Shown: in pieces, positions 8,624-17,421 of the stretch | How the letters are laid out: each line of letters begins with the position of its first letter | Position numbering within the stretch: the stretch's first letter is position 1 | Assembly (NCBI GenBank): GCA_913061125.1 | Contig: CAJXUB010000016.1 | Coordinates: 1 to 38,870 of the forward strand | DNA length: 38,870 nt | DNA from: an uncultured Flavobacteriaceae bacterium | GTDB lineage: Bacteria > Bacteroidota > Bacteroidia > Flavobacteriales > Flavobacteriaceae | Reading direction: 5' to 3' | Notes under the pieces: generated by a model | Told to the model about the DNA's origin: nothing | The model's input: only the letters and a program-made list of their open reading frames with translations | Database searches by the model: none | Translations under genes and position numbers: made by a program

Positions 8624-8688
8624 GAATTGATTTTTATGAGCGCTATCGCGTTGATTTTTGTAAATTTAGAGAAAATTAATAGAACTTT

Positions 8689-9483
8689 TTGAGCCGCTAC
8701 ACTTCATATATCATCATTTTGACACTAGCCTTTTTGACGATAAGCAATGCCCAAACGCGAGAAATTTCGGGGCTTGTCAGAGCCGATGGAAGTGTCGAAG
8801 GGATTCATGTGATAAATAAAACGTCCTACAGGTATACCACCACCAATGACCAAGGTGAATTTACCATAGAGGCCAAACCATCCGATTCTCTATATTTTTC
8901 TTCCATTCAATACACCCCAAAATTTGTTGTAGTTACTTCAACCATGATTCAGCAACGCTACGTGAACGTTATTTTGGAGGACAATATTACGGCTTTGGAT
9001 GAGGTAACCATAGGGCAAATTCTAACTGGAGATCTCAATTCAGACATTTCAAATTCGGAAGCAGAGCGTCCTATGGATTTCTATGATGTGGGTCTGCCTG
9101 GGTACACAGGTCCCAGAAAAACCCAAAACGAAAGCCGGCTGTATGAAGCCGATGCTGGGAAGATGATTTACGTCGGGTTGCCCTATGCCGTACTTAATTT
9201 AAATAAATTCCTAAACACCATTACCGGGCGGACCAAACGACTGAAGCAGACCGTAAAGATTGAAAAAGACAAATCCATTTTAACACACATTAAAGAGGTG
9301 GTTGGCCCAGAACTGTTTAAACATGAGGATTTAAACGACGATTTAAAAATGCCTTTTTATTATTTCTGTGCAGACGACCCCAATTTTCAATTGCGGTGCA
9401 CCAACCGAAGTGATATCGAGATTCTTCAATTTTTGGAAGAAAAATTAGTCGAATTTAAGGCCAATAATTTATCTCAAAAATAA
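8689..9483 (+). CDS. Exported CarbopepD regulatory-like domain protein
   Basis: This is a 264-residue protein with a clear Sec signal peptide ending SNA-QT (about residue 21). It then has a carboxypeptidase-D regulatory-like beta-sandwich (EISGLVRADGSVEGIHVINK to NVILEDN) of the kind common in Bacteroidota surface and TonB-linked proteins. The rest is not recognised. The start is a TTG at 8689, because an in-frame TAG lies at 8680-8682 and no ATG precedes the signal peptide. It is probably periplasmic or on the outer membrane. The gene is followed by tatA on the same strand. Confidence 0.86.
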   Translation: MSRYTSYIIILTLAFLTISNAQTREISGLVRADGSVEGIHVINKTSYRYTTTNDQGEFTIEAKPSDSLYFSSIQYTPKFVVVTSTMIQQRYVNVILEDNITALDEVTIGQILTGDLNSDISNSEAERPMDFYDVGLPGYTGPRKTQNESRLYEADAGKMIYVGLPYAVLNLNKFLNTITGRTKRLKQTVKIEKDKSILTHIKEVVGPELFKHEDLNDDLKMPFYYFCADDPNFQLRCTNRSDIEILQFLEEKLVEFKANNLSQK

Positions 9484-9495
9484 CGTTTTAGTTTT

Positions 9496-9503
9496 TATCT
9501 TTG
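9496..9503 (+). promoter_or_regulatory. -7 box TATCTTTG immediately before tatA
   Basis: This is an exact -7 consensus match that ends four bases before the tatA ATG at 9508, so transcription would begin at or next to the start codon. No convincing -33 box is seen. Confidence 0.5.
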
Positions 9504-9507
9504 TACC

Positions 9508-9792
9508 ATGTGTCAACCTCTTCCATTTTTTATCAGCAGTACAGAGATTGTGTTTATTCTCTTTGTTGTCATTCTTGTTTTTGGAGCCGACAAAATCCCA
9601 GACATTGCCAAAGGAATGGGCAAGGGGATGCGAACGCTAAAAAATGCCACAAACGACATCAAAACTGAAATTCAGCGTAGCGCCGAAAAACAAGGCATTA
9701 ATACAGATTTGACCAAGGAGATTTCCAATGAAATCAATAAAGTTAAAGAAGATATAGACGATTTGGCCGGGTCAGTTCGCCGTAAATTATAA
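9508..9792 (+). CDS. tatA: Twin-arginine translocase subunit TatA
   Basis: TatA forms the pore-like part of the Tat pathway for folded proteins. It has 94 residues: a short N-terminus, one membrane helix (about residues 9-27, EIVFILFVVILVF), the hinge FGADKIPDIAKGMGKGMR that corresponds to the family FGxxKLP and amphipathic helix, and a charged C-terminal tail. No tatC is present in the window. The stop lies 2 bases from the stop of the convergent O-methyltransferase gene. Confidence 0.96.
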   Translation: MCQPLPFFISSTEIVFILFVVILVFGADKIPDIAKGMGKGMRTLKNATNDIKTEIQRSAEKQGINTDLTKEISNEINKVKEDIDDLAGSVRRKL

Positions 9793-9794
9793 GC

Positions 9795-10436
9795 TTATTT
9801 TTTAATACTCACCGTTAACCCATCCCGTATGGGAAGCAGCACGGTGTCCAACCGATGGTCTTCTTTTAATACTGTGTTGTATTCTAACAAAATTTTGGTA
9901 GAAATATCATCTGCTTTTAGGGGCTCAATGACCTTACCACTCCACAATACATTGTCCGAAAGGATTACGCCACCAGGATGCAGTTTATTTATAATTTGAT
10001 GAAAATAATTGATATAGTTTTCCTTGTCTGCATCGATAAAAATCAGGTCAAAAGACAAGTCTAAAGTTGGGATAATTTCCAACGCAGAGCCCAAGTGCTG
10101 TACGATTTGTGCCCCATAATCTGAGGCATCAAAATAGCGGCGTTGGAAATCCACCAACTCCTCATTGATGTCAATGGTGTGCAATTGGCCATCTTTTTGC
10201 AGACCTTCGGCCAAACACAGGGCAGAGTATCCTGTATAGGTTCCAATTTCAAGAACAGTTTTGGGTTGAATTAATTTTGATATTAAACTCAAAACACGCC
10301 CTTGATAGTGTCCACTCAGCATTCGAGGCTGTAGTACTTTTTGATAGGTTTCGCGGGTGAGGGCCTTGAGTAACTCGGGTTCCTCCTCGGAATGTTGCAC
10401 CACGTATTGGTCTAAGTTGTCGGAGATGAAATGCAT
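9795..10436 (-). CDS. O-methyltransferase, caffeoyl-CoA OMT family
   Basis: This is a 213-residue class I O-methyltransferase. Motif I is VLEIGTYTGYSALCLA, the SAM-ribose strand is LHTIDINEE, the metal and catalytic block is DLIFIDADKENY, and DNVLWSGKV follows; the family is Mg2+ dependent and usually methylates catechol-type hydroxyls. It is the last gene of the kynurenine operon: its ATG overlaps the ACMSD stop by one base (TAATG). A catechol-like substrate such as an ortho-aminophenol from this pathway would fit, but the family is also common outside such operons, so the link is inference. Confidence 0.92.
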   Translation of the reverse strand: MHFISDNLDQYVVQHSEEEPELLKALTRETYQKVLQPRMLSGHYQGRVLSLISKLIQPKTVLEIGTYTGYSALCLAEGLQKDGQLHTIDINEELVDFQRRYFDASDYGAQIVQHLGSALEIIPTLDLSFDLIFIDADKENYINYFHQIINKLHPGGVILSDNVLWSGKVIEPLKADDISTKILLEYNTVLKEDHRLDTVLLPIRDGLTVSIKK

Positions 10437-11518
10437 TAGGCCAGAATTTTTTGGGTTAAATCATCGATTTTCTTTTGATCGTTTCCAAACAACCACCTCA
10501 GGACGTTATCTTCCCATATGTCGTTGTATTGGTTGCCGTCTATAAGATTTCGTTCAATTGCAAGATCTAGTAATTTTCCGGGGTAGGAGGATTGTGCTTC
10601 GCTTTCCATTTCGCCCAAAGGATAGGGGTCATCGAGTCCCATAATGATTTGACTACTGCCTTGTCTTTTCAACATCAAGTTGAATGAATCGGTGTCATGA
10701 ACCAAGGTGTCAAAATAAATATTGGGGTGTCCAACTGCTTTTCGGGGGTGTATTTTTCCTTCAAATAAATCTGGGCGACCATCAAACCCTTGAATCCGTC
10801 TTCCGAGGTTCATTTGGGCCATTTGACCTCCGTGTGCAAAACACGTTCTAATATTCGGGAATCGTTCTTGCATTCCATTTAGGGTATAGAAATGATAGGC
10901 ATCGCCACACTGAGCCAACATCCAAATCAAATGGAAACGCCATGAGGTATTTTCAAGTTTAATCATTTTATCGCCGTCGTAAGGGTGTACTTCAATAGCC
11001 AGATTGTATTGATTGGCGAGTTCGAATATGGCCTCATTTTCTCGATCAAAAACGCTCCGCCATTGTCCGATACTGTCCATAAAATGGGTAGGAAGGCAAA
11101 GGACTTTGAGATCTAACTCTTCCACACAACGTTCAATTTCCCAAAGCGCACCATGAATAAATCCCGGGTGAATTACAAAACCGCAAGTGAATTTTGAGGC
11201 GTGATTTTGTTGAATTTTGGCATTAAAATCGTTCTGAAACCGTAGGGCTTTTTTCATCATTTCGAGCCGTAGTCCATTGCCATACAACTGCGATAGGTTT
11301 AAGACAACGGCGTGGTCAATTTTATTCTTTTCCATCCATTCTAATTTCTCGTTCAGAAAAAAACTAGAATGTGTAACTGGGCGACTCCATCCTTTTTGCA
11401 ACATGTATTTTCGCTCATCGTCCACCCAAAAGATTTCTTTATCCTTCATAAATTGAGGGATTTCTTCCGGGTAAGGCAGCAAGTGCGAATGTCCGTTAAT
11501 GCGTAATTTACGTTTCAT
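10436..11518 (-). CDS. 2-amino-3-carboxymuconate 6-semialdehyde decarboxylase (ACMSD)
   Basis: ACMSD decarboxylates ACMS to 2-aminomuconic semialdehyde and so pulls the pathway away from quinolinate. It has 360 residues in the amidohydrolase fold. Zinc ligands match the Pseudomonas enzyme almost number for number: H10 and H12 in NGHSH, H178 in VHPYDG, H229 in FAHGGQ and D296 in GLDDPYPLGE. It is preceded by the dioxygenase that makes its substrate (9-base gap). The assignment is strengthened by the complete set of neighbouring pathway enzymes. Confidence 0.95.
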   Translation of the reverse strand: MKRKLRINGHSHLLPYPEEIPQFMKDKEIFWVDDERKYMLQKGWSRPVTHSSFFLNEKLEWMEKNKIDHAVVLNLSQLYGNGLRLEMMKKALRFQNDFNAKIQQNHASKFTCGFVIHPGFIHGALWEIERCVEELDLKVLCLPTHFMDSIGQWRSVFDRENEAIFELANQYNLAIEVHPYDGDKMIKLENTSWRFHLIWMLAQCGDAYHFYTLNGMQERFPNIRTCFAHGGQMAQMNLGRRIQGFDGRPDLFEGKIHPRKAVGHPNIYFDTLVHDTDSFNLMLKRQGSSQIIMGLDDPYPLGEMESEAQSSYPGKLLDLAIERNLIDGNQYNDIWEDNVLRWLFGNDQKKIDDLTQKILA

Positions 11519-11527
11519 GTTTTGGTT

Positions 11528-12052
11528 TTATATTGTATTTGGGGCGTCCATTATGGCGCCACAATTATCACAAGTACATTTTTCGGTATCTTGGTAATAG
11601 CGATCAAAAATGGCAGGCATGTCCGTTTCAATATTATTCAATGTGAAAGTTTCTCTATACAATTGATGGTTGCATTGTTCACAATACCATTCTAGTGCAT
11701 CTTGTACGCCTTCTGCTCTGGGATATTCAATGACCAGGCCAACCGTATTGGCGCCACGTTGTGGCGAGTGGGGAACTTTGGCTGGCAGCAAATAAATATC
11801 CCCTTCTTTAATATGAACATCTTTGGGTACACCATGATCTATTATTTTTAAGACGATGTCCCCTTCAATTTGATAAAAAAATTCGGGAGTTTCATTGTAA
11901 TGGTAATCTTTTCTGTTGTTTGGGCCGCCAACGACCATGACAATAAATTCACCGTCATTCCAAACGCATTTGTTCCCGACAGGGGGTTTCAAAAGGTCTC
12001 TATTGTCTTCGATCCAAGCTTTAAAATTAAGAGGGGAAACGATTTTACTCAT
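11528..12052 (-). CDS. 3-hydroxyanthranilate 3,4-dioxygenase
   Basis: This enzyme opens the ring of 3-hydroxyanthranilate to ACMS with Fe2+ and O2. It has 174 residues in a cupin fold. Iron ligands H51, E57 and H95 and substrate-binding R47 and R99 fall at the same numbers as in the Cupriavidus enzyme. The C-terminus has the rubredoxin-like metal site typical of the bacterial type (C124-x2-C127 and C161-x2-C164). It is often named nbaC or haaO. It sits between the SDR and ACMSD genes in the operon. Confidence 0.97.
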   Translation of the reverse strand: MSKIVSPLNFKAWIEDNRDLLKPPVGNKCVWNDGEFIVMVVGGPNNRKDYHYNETPEFFYQIEGDIVLKIIDHGVPKDVHIKEGDIYLLPAKVPHSPQRGANTVGLVIEYPRAEGVQDALEWYCEQCNHQLYRETFTLNNIETDMPAIFDRYYQDTEKCTCDNCGAIMDAPNTI

Positions 12053-12089
12053 ACTAATTTAGGTATTGTGTTTAGGTGTTGTGTTAAAG

Positions 12090-12872
12090 TTACAAAGATT
12101 TTGTTCGCCCGCCATCCACAGGAAGGTTTATTCCATTAACATAACCAGCAGCTTCGCTGGCCAAAAATGCAATGGCATTTGCTGTTTCTTCTGGTTTGGC
12201 AAAACGTTTTGCGGGGGTGTAATTTTTCATAATAACCTCCATTTCCTCAAAAGATACATTGGCTTTTTTGGCTTTAATAGCAATTATTTCGTTCAGACGT
12301 TCTGTTTCTGTAAAACCTGGTAAAACGTTATTTACCGTTATGCCAAAGACACCCAATTCGAAGGACAAGGTCTTGCTCCAATTCCCAACCGCATTTCGTA
12401 TCGTATTACTCACACCCAACCCCTCAATGGGTTCTTTTACAGAGGTTGAAATCACATTGATGATACGGCCGTATTGTTCTGATTTCATAAAAGGAACAAC
12501 CAGTTGTGTCAAAATATGGTTGCATTTCAGGTGCATTGTAAAAGCCATTTCAAATTGCTCTAAAGTAGCATTTATTATGGCACCACTGCGTGGGCCTCCG
12601 GTGTTATTAATCAGAATATGAAACCCGGAGTTGGATTCTAAATAGGACGATACTTTCGATTTCAACTCTTTTGGATTAGAGAAATCGGCAACGATGTAAT
12701 CGTGTGCTGCTGTTTGAGGCAATTCCGATACGATTTGTTTGAGTTTGTCTTCATTCCGCGCTGCAAGTGTGACACGCACTCCTTCATTGGCCAGTGCCAC
12801 GGCAGTAGCGTATCCAATTCCCTGAGTACTACCACATACTAGGGCCGATTTGTCATTTAAATTTAATTCCAT
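12090..12872 (-). CDS. Atypical short-chain dehydrogenase/reductase in the kynurenine operon
   Basis: This is a 260-residue Rossmann protein of SDR shape. The nucleotide motif is CGSTQGIG (residues 13-20), with R39 in AARN suggesting NADP preference; NNTG replaces NNAG, Asn118 and Ser142 of the catalytic tetrad are present, and PGFTET follows. The active-site YxxxK is replaced by SNTIR (S155, R159) in a gapless alignment. It resembles the known group of beta-ketoacyl-ACP-reductase-like SDRs that lack a perfect tetrad. It lies 6 bases after the semialdehyde dehydrogenase stop, firmly inside the operon. No standard pathway step needs it, so its role is unknown. Confidence 0.9.
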   Translation of the reverse strand: MELNLNDKSALVCGSTQGIGYATAVALANEGVRVTLAARNEDKLKQIVSELPQTAAHDYIVADFSNPKELKSKVSSYLESNSGFHILINNTGGPRSGAIINATLEQFEMAFTMHLKCNHILTQLVVPFMKSEQYGRIINVISTSVKEPIEGLGVSNTIRNAVGNWSKTLSFELGVFGITVNNVLPGFTETERLNEIIAIKAKKANVSFEEMEVIMKNYTPAKRFAKPEETANAIAFLASEAAGYVNGINLPVDGGRTKSL

Positions 12873-12878
12873 AAAACG

Positions 12879-14324
12879 CTATTCATAATTAATACATACA
12901 TTTTTTGCTTCCGTAAAAAACCGCAAAACCTCAAACCCACCTTCACGTCCAACTCCAGACGATTTTACGCCTCCAAAAGGCGTGCGTAAATCGCGCTGCA
13001 TCCAAGTGTTGACCCATACAATTCCAGTTTGTAACTGTTCTGAGAAATGCAAGCTACGCTTTAAATTATTGGTCCATATGCTTGCCGATAGGCCGTACGG
13101 AACAGCGTTTGCCAGGGCAAGTGCTTCCTTGTCCGTTTCAAAAGGCATTATAGTGACTACAGGTCCAAAAATTTCTTCTTGATTTAAGATGCAATCGTTC
13201 GAGGATACTTCTATAACGGTAGGTTGCATATAATATCCGTCTTCTCCACCTCTTACAAAAACACGATTTCCTCCGTACAAAATTGTGGCTCGTTCTTGTG
13301 CTGTTTTTTCAATATACCCCAAAACTTTATCCAGATGCGGTTTGGAAACTAGTGCTCCAATGTCGGTGGATTCTTCGGATGGTAATCCTACCTTGAGTTG
13401 TTTTATTTTTTCAATAAAATCACATTTAAACTGATTATACAACGATTTTTCTACAAAAATTCGACTGCCACACAAGCATATTTGTCCTTGATTAGTAAAA
13501 GATGATTTTACGGTTGTTTGTAACATGTTTTCATAGTCACAATCTGCAAAAATGATGTTGGGGTTTTTCCCTCCCAACTCAAGCGATAATTTTTTAAACA
13601 ATGGTGCAGCCGCTTTGGCGATGTGCGCACCAGTTTGTGTGCCGCCCGTAAATGAAATGGCTTTGATGTCTGGGTGTTCGACAATGGCTTGTCCAGCGGT
13701 TGCTCCACAGCCATGAATCATATTCAACACTCCCTTTGGAAGTCCTGCTTCAGAGCAAAGTTTTCCTAATAAAAAGGCGGTGTAGGGCGCGACTTCACTT
13801 GGTTTGGCTACCACGCAATTTCCTGCAGCTAGGGCTGGTGCAATTTTCCAAGTTAGAAGATAAAGGGGTAAATTCCAGGGTGAAATGCAGCCCACAACAC
13901 CAATGGGTTGACGTAACGTAAAGTTGATGCTTTTCTGAGAAATTTGATCGTGACTTTCACTAAAAAATTGAGTGATAGCATGACTGAAAAATCTGAAATT
14001 ATGGGCCGCTCGAGGGATGTCAACTGTTTTGGCTAAACGAATCGGTTTGCCGTTGTCCATACTTTCCGCTTCGGCCAATTTGTCAATATTGGCTTCAATT
14101 AAATCGGCTATTTTAGATAAAATCTCACTTCGTTTTTCAACGGATGTTTTAGACCAAGTTTTAAACGCTTGTTTTCCAGCCTGATAGGCCCGTTCTACAT
14201 CCTCCGAACTGGAGTTTGAAATCTTGCCATACACCTTGCCAGTGCTTGGGTCAATCGCATCGAGCCAAAGGTCTCTGTCCGGTTTTTGATACGCACCATT
14301 GATGTAATTTTTGACGGCAATCAT
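12879..14324 (-). CDS. 2-aminomuconic 6-semialdehyde dehydrogenase
   Basis: This is a 481-residue NAD-dependent aldehyde dehydrogenase that would oxidise 2-aminomuconic semialdehyde to 2-aminomuconate. Key positions are visible: N151 in ISPWNLP, the general base E249 in LELGGKN, catalytic C283 in NQGQICLCGSR, and EEIFGPVV. The ICLC form around the nucleophile is shared with hydroxymuconic and aminomuconic semialdehyde dehydrogenases. Its ATG overlaps the stop of the RidA gene by one base (TAATG). The substrate is assigned mainly from the operon; the ALDH family itself is certain. Confidence 0.93.
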   Translation of the reverse strand: MIAVKNYINGAYQKPDRDLWLDAIDPSTGKVYGKISNSSSEDVERAYQAGKQAFKTWSKTSVEKRSEILSKIADLIEANIDKLAEAESMDNGKPIRLAKTVDIPRAAHNFRFFSHAITQFFSESHDQISQKSINFTLRQPIGVVGCISPWNLPLYLLTWKIAPALAAGNCVVAKPSEVAPYTAFLLGKLCSEAGLPKGVLNMIHGCGATAGQAIVEHPDIKAISFTGGTQTGAHIAKAAAPLFKKLSLELGGKNPNIIFADCDYENMLQTTVKSSFTNQGQICLCGSRIFVEKSLYNQFKCDFIEKIKQLKVGLPSEESTDIGALVSKPHLDKVLGYIEKTAQERATILYGGNRVFVRGGEDGYYMQPTVIEVSSNDCILNQEEIFGPVVTIMPFETDKEALALANAVPYGLSASIWTNNLKRSLHFSEQLQTGIVWVNTWMQRDLRTPFGGVKSSGVGREGGFEVLRFFTEAKNVCINYE

Positions 14325-14728
14325 TACAATTTTTTATATGCTATAACTTTTATTTCAATCACCAAATCGGGATGCGGGAGTTGGTGGACAGCCACTGTTG
14401 TTCTAGTAGGTCCTGTTTCAGGGTTAAAAAACTCAGCGTAGGCTTTGTTGTACTCTGAAAAATCATTCATATTGACCAAAAACGAGGTAACATCCACCAC
14501 ATCGGCTAAGGATGCCCCTTCTTTGGCTAAATTTTTATCAATATTTTGAAGCACTTCACGGGTTTGAACTGCCACATCCAATCGTTTTGTCCCCATCTGA
14601 TCCATAATTTCTACGCCGGCGATGCTGTTATCGGCACGCCTGGAACTGGTTCCTGAAGCAAAAATAAAATCTCCAACTCGTTTGGTGTGTGGGTATGCGC
14701 CTCGTGGTGTTACGGTTTTACTCATCAT
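14324..14728 (-). CDS. RidA family protein, probable 2-aminomuconate deaminase
   Basis: This is a 134-residue YjgF/YER057c/UK114 (RidA) protein. Proteins of this family act on enamines and imines, and the nba/amn pathways use a member to deaminate 2-aminomuconate to the 4-oxalocrotonate tautomer. The family Arg is in GPTRTTVAV and the Glu in VIEIKVIAY. The N-terminus has two consecutive ATG codons (14728 and 14725). It lies between kmo (14-base gap) and the semialdehyde dehydrogenase (1-base overlap). A housekeeping RidA role is less likely here. Confidence 0.92.
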   Translation of the reverse strand: MMSKTVTPRGAYPHTKRVGDFIFASGTSSRRADNSIAGVEIMDQMGTKRLDVAVQTREVLQNIDKNLAKEGASLADVVDVTSFLVNMNDFSEYNKAYAEFFNPETGPTRTTVAVHQLPHPDLVIEIKVIAYKKL

Positions 14729-14742
14729 TTAAAAAATTTAAT

Positions 14743-16146
14743 TTATTGGTGTAAGGTTTTCGCAACCATACCGTCGTCCAAAATGGAATCGGTTTCGTGT
14801 TGAATTTTTTCATAAAGATCAGATGTTGGAATAGTCGGATCAATTTCATGATTTCTAATCATCTTCAGAATGGCTTTGTCTTGTGCACGCCCTCGAGTCA
14901 TGGCCTCATGGTAGCCCATATCTTCTCTAAAAGTTACCATAGAATATTTAGAAAAATAATCGTTTGGCAGTTCTGTTTCTAAGGCCATTTCCAACGCTCT
15001 TTTCTTCTGAAACAGAGGGTTTGCAACATGGTCTTTCATTTCATGAAAATTATCAATGGCTAAATCTGCAATTCCATCGGTGTCTTTTTTTCGTTTGCGC
15101 TCGAAAGCTCGAAAAGTTTGTTTCCAGTTTCCGTCGTGCTGATCCAAAAATTGGTCCAACTCCACAACATCTTCAAAAGAGGCGTTCATACCTTGTCCAT
15201 AAAACGGGACTATGGCGTGAGCCGCATCGCCAAGCAGCAAGTTTTTACCTCCATACTGCCACGGAAAACATTTGATGGTTCCTAAGGGTGCCGTTGGATT
15301 TTCAAAAAATTCTGAGACTACATTTGGCATCAATTCCAAAGCGTCTGGAAATTCATTTTTGAAGAAATTTAGAACGTTTTCCTTGGTTGTTAAAGAATTG
15401 AAATTATAAGTTCCTCCTTCGTAAGCTAAAAATAAAGTTACGGTAAAACTTCCATCTAAATTAGGCAATGCAATAATCATATAATCCCCTCTTGGCCAGA
15501 TGTGAAGTGCATTTTTAAATGCTCTAAATTCGCCTTTTTTGGTAGGCGGAATGGTTAATTCTTTATAGCCATGCGTGAGGTAATTTTGTGAAAAACTAAA
15601 TAAAAATTTTCGTTTCGAAAAGTAGCTTTTTCGTAATGCCGATCCTGCACCATCGGTTCCAAAAATAAGATCTGCGGTACATTCAAAAGTGCGTCCGTTT
15701 TCAGAATTTGTAAAATGGGCGACATTAGTTTCAAAATTGACTGCATTGCATTTGGCGTTAAAATCTATAGTAACATTTTCCAAAGCTTCAGCTTCGTCCA
15801 TCAGGAGTGCCGTAAGTAATTCTCTGGAAATCGAATTGATATATTCCCCGTCTCGACCACTATATTTTGAGAGTTTAGTATGGCCCTCTTTGTCGTGCAA
15901 CATCCGCCCGTGCATTGGAATGCAAAGGGGTATAACTTTGGTTTCTAGACCTACCATTGCCATGGCTTTCATGCCTCGATTGGAAAATGCCAAGTTGATG
16001 GATCGCCCTGCACTGATATCCACTTTTCGAAGGTCTGGTCGCAATTCCATCACTCGAACTTTGTAGCCCCGTTGTCCAAGACGTAGCGCAAGAAGAGATC
16101 CGCACAACCCAGCTCCGATAATGAGAACGTTTTCTTTTGGTGTCAT
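14743..16146 (-). CDS. kmo: Kynurenine 3-monooxygenase
   Basis: This FAD- and NADPH-dependent hydroxylase converts kynurenine to 3-hydroxykynurenine. It has 467 residues. The FAD dinucleotide motif IIGAGLCGSLLA is at the N-terminus; GRSINLAFSNRG, the DG motif GTDGAGSALR and the ribityl-binding GDAAHAIVPFYGQGMN follow in family order. It has no C-terminal membrane anchor, unlike the mitochondrial enzyme. Its ATG overlaps the kynU stop as ATGA, so translation of the two is probably coupled. Confidence 0.97.
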   Translation of the reverse strand: MTPKENVLIIGAGLCGSLLALRLGQRGYKVRVMELRPDLRKVDISAGRSINLAFSNRGMKAMAMVGLETKVIPLCIPMHGRMLHDKEGHTKLSKYSGRDGEYINSISRELLTALLMDEAEALENVTIDFNAKCNAVNFETNVAHFTNSENGRTFECTADLIFGTDGAGSALRKSYFSKRKFLFSFSQNYLTHGYKELTIPPTKKGEFRAFKNALHIWPRGDYMIIALPNLDGSFTVTLFLAYEGGTYNFNSLTTKENVLNFFKNEFPDALELMPNVVSEFFENPTAPLGTIKCFPWQYGGKNLLLGDAAHAIVPFYGQGMNASFEDVVELDQFLDQHDGNWKQTFRAFERKRKKDTDGIADLAIDNFHEMKDHVANPLFQKKRALEMALETELPNDYFSKYSMVTFREDMGYHEAMTRGRAQDKAILKMIRNHEIDPTIPTSDLYEKIQHETDSILDDGMVAKTLHQ

Positions 16147-17411
16147 GGTAGTAGCGTTTTTAGGATTTCAACCATTTTATAAATATCGTCAAATGAATTG
16201 TAAAATGGCACTGGTGCACATCGAATGACATCGGGTTCTCTCCAGTCTGTAATAACATGATTTTCAGTGAGTTGCCTATGCAAACTACGGTCTGCGTTAT
16301 TAACCTGAATGGACAATTGACAGCCGCGTCGGTTGGGATCTTTTGGTGTGATAATGTTAATTTGAGGATGATTCAATTCGTTGATAAGAAATTCAAGATA
16401 GGCGGTAAGTTTTACGGATTTTTGCCGTAAAGCTGTCATACCGACTTCGCTAAACAGTTCTAACGATGCTTTGATTGCGGCCATGGATAAAATGGTAGGG
16501 TTGCTCAGTTGCCAGCCCTCGGCTCCTGGAGTGATATCCAACGGCTGTCGCATGTCAAATCGGGTGGCTTTATTTTGGCTCCACCATCCTGCAAAACGCT
16601 TTAATGTTTCGTCATGCGCATGACGTTCATGAACAAAGACACCACCCAAACTGCCAGGGCCAGAATTTAAATATTTGTAGGTACACCAAGCGGCAAAATC
16701 TACCCCAGAATCGTGTAAATTGGGCTCGATATTTCCGGCCCCATGTGCCAAATCTATGCCCACTTTACATCCTTTTGCATGCCCCAAGGTGGCAATTCTT
16801 TTTAAATCCAAATACTGTCCCGTATAATAATTTACGCCACCAATTAGCAATAAGGCAATTTCATCGCCTTGATTTTCAAGAATTTGTTCCAAATCCTCCA
16901 TCCTTAACAAAGTTTCGCCCTCTCGGGGTGTCCATTCAATAAGGCATTCCTTAGCATCATAACCATGAAATTCCAATTGGGTTTGAACGGCATAACGATC
17001 GGAAGGAAAGGCATCACTTTCTATGAGGATTTTACAACGTTTTGGGGTGGGGTTGTAGAACGATACCATCAGAAAGTGCAAATTGGCCGTTAGGGTGTTC
17101 ATTACAACAACTTCAATGGGTTTGGCTCCTACAATTTTAGCCATGTTTTTGGCCAACAATTCGTGGTAGGGCATCCATGGATTTTTGGCTTCGAAGTGGC
17201 CTTCGACCCCCAAATTAGCCCAATCGTCCAACTCTTGTTTTATGGCCAACTCTGTGGATTTCGGCTGAAGCCCTAAAGAGTTTCCAGTGAAATATAACCA
17301 CTCGTTGCCCTCAGAATCTTTGGGAATATGAAACGCATTTCGGTATTTGGCCAATGGATCTTGCCGGTCCATGAGTTGAGCAAATTTTAAATGCGATTCA
17401 AATACGTGCAA
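16143..17411 (-). CDS. kynU: Kynureninase, first gene of the operon
   Basis: This PLP enzyme cleaves kynurenine or 3-hydroxykynurenine to (3-hydroxy)anthranilate and alanine. It has 422 residues. The PLP lysine is K246 in CTYKYLNSGPGSLGG; other family blocks are FTGNSLGLQP, VVMNTLTANLH, SDAFPSDRY and IDLAHGAGN. The start is most likely a TTG at 17411, because homologs have a segment like FAxxLDxQDPL that begins before the first internal ATG (17372); that ATG would remove 13 residues. The TTG lies about 15 bases from the predicted transcription start. Confidence 0.95.
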   Translation of the reverse strand: MHVFESHLKFAQLMDRQDPLAKYRNAFHIPKDSEGNEWLYFTGNSLGLQPKSTELAIKQELDDWANLGVEGHFEAKNPWMPYHELLAKNMAKIVGAKPIEVVVMNTLTANLHFLMVSFYNPTPKRCKILIESDAFPSDRYAVQTQLEFHGYDAKECLIEWTPREGETLLRMEDLEQILENQGDEIALLLIGGVNYYTGQYLDLKRIATLGHAKGCKVGIDLAHGAGNIEPNLHDSGVDFAAWCTYKYLNSGPGSLGGVFVHERHAHDETLKRFAGWWSQNKATRFDMRQPLDITPGAEGWQLSNPTILSMAAIKASLELFSEVGMTALRQKSVKLTAYLEFLINELNHPQINIITPKDPNRRGCQLSIQVNNADRSLHRQLTENHVITDWREPDVIRCAPVPFYNSFDDIYKMVEILKTLLP

Positions 17412-17421
17412 ATCCTTAGGT

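Noticed and set aside
8640-8655. GC-rich, partly self-complementary segment GCGCTATCGCG in the pepE gap
   Set aside because: The complementary arms are only three bases and it does not form a stable hairpin or a convincing operator.
9789-9798. Palindrome ATAAGCTTAT formed by the convergent stop codons of tatA and the O-methyltransferase
   Set aside because: It is short and AT-rich, with the T-run only on one side; it is explained by two TAA stops facing each other.
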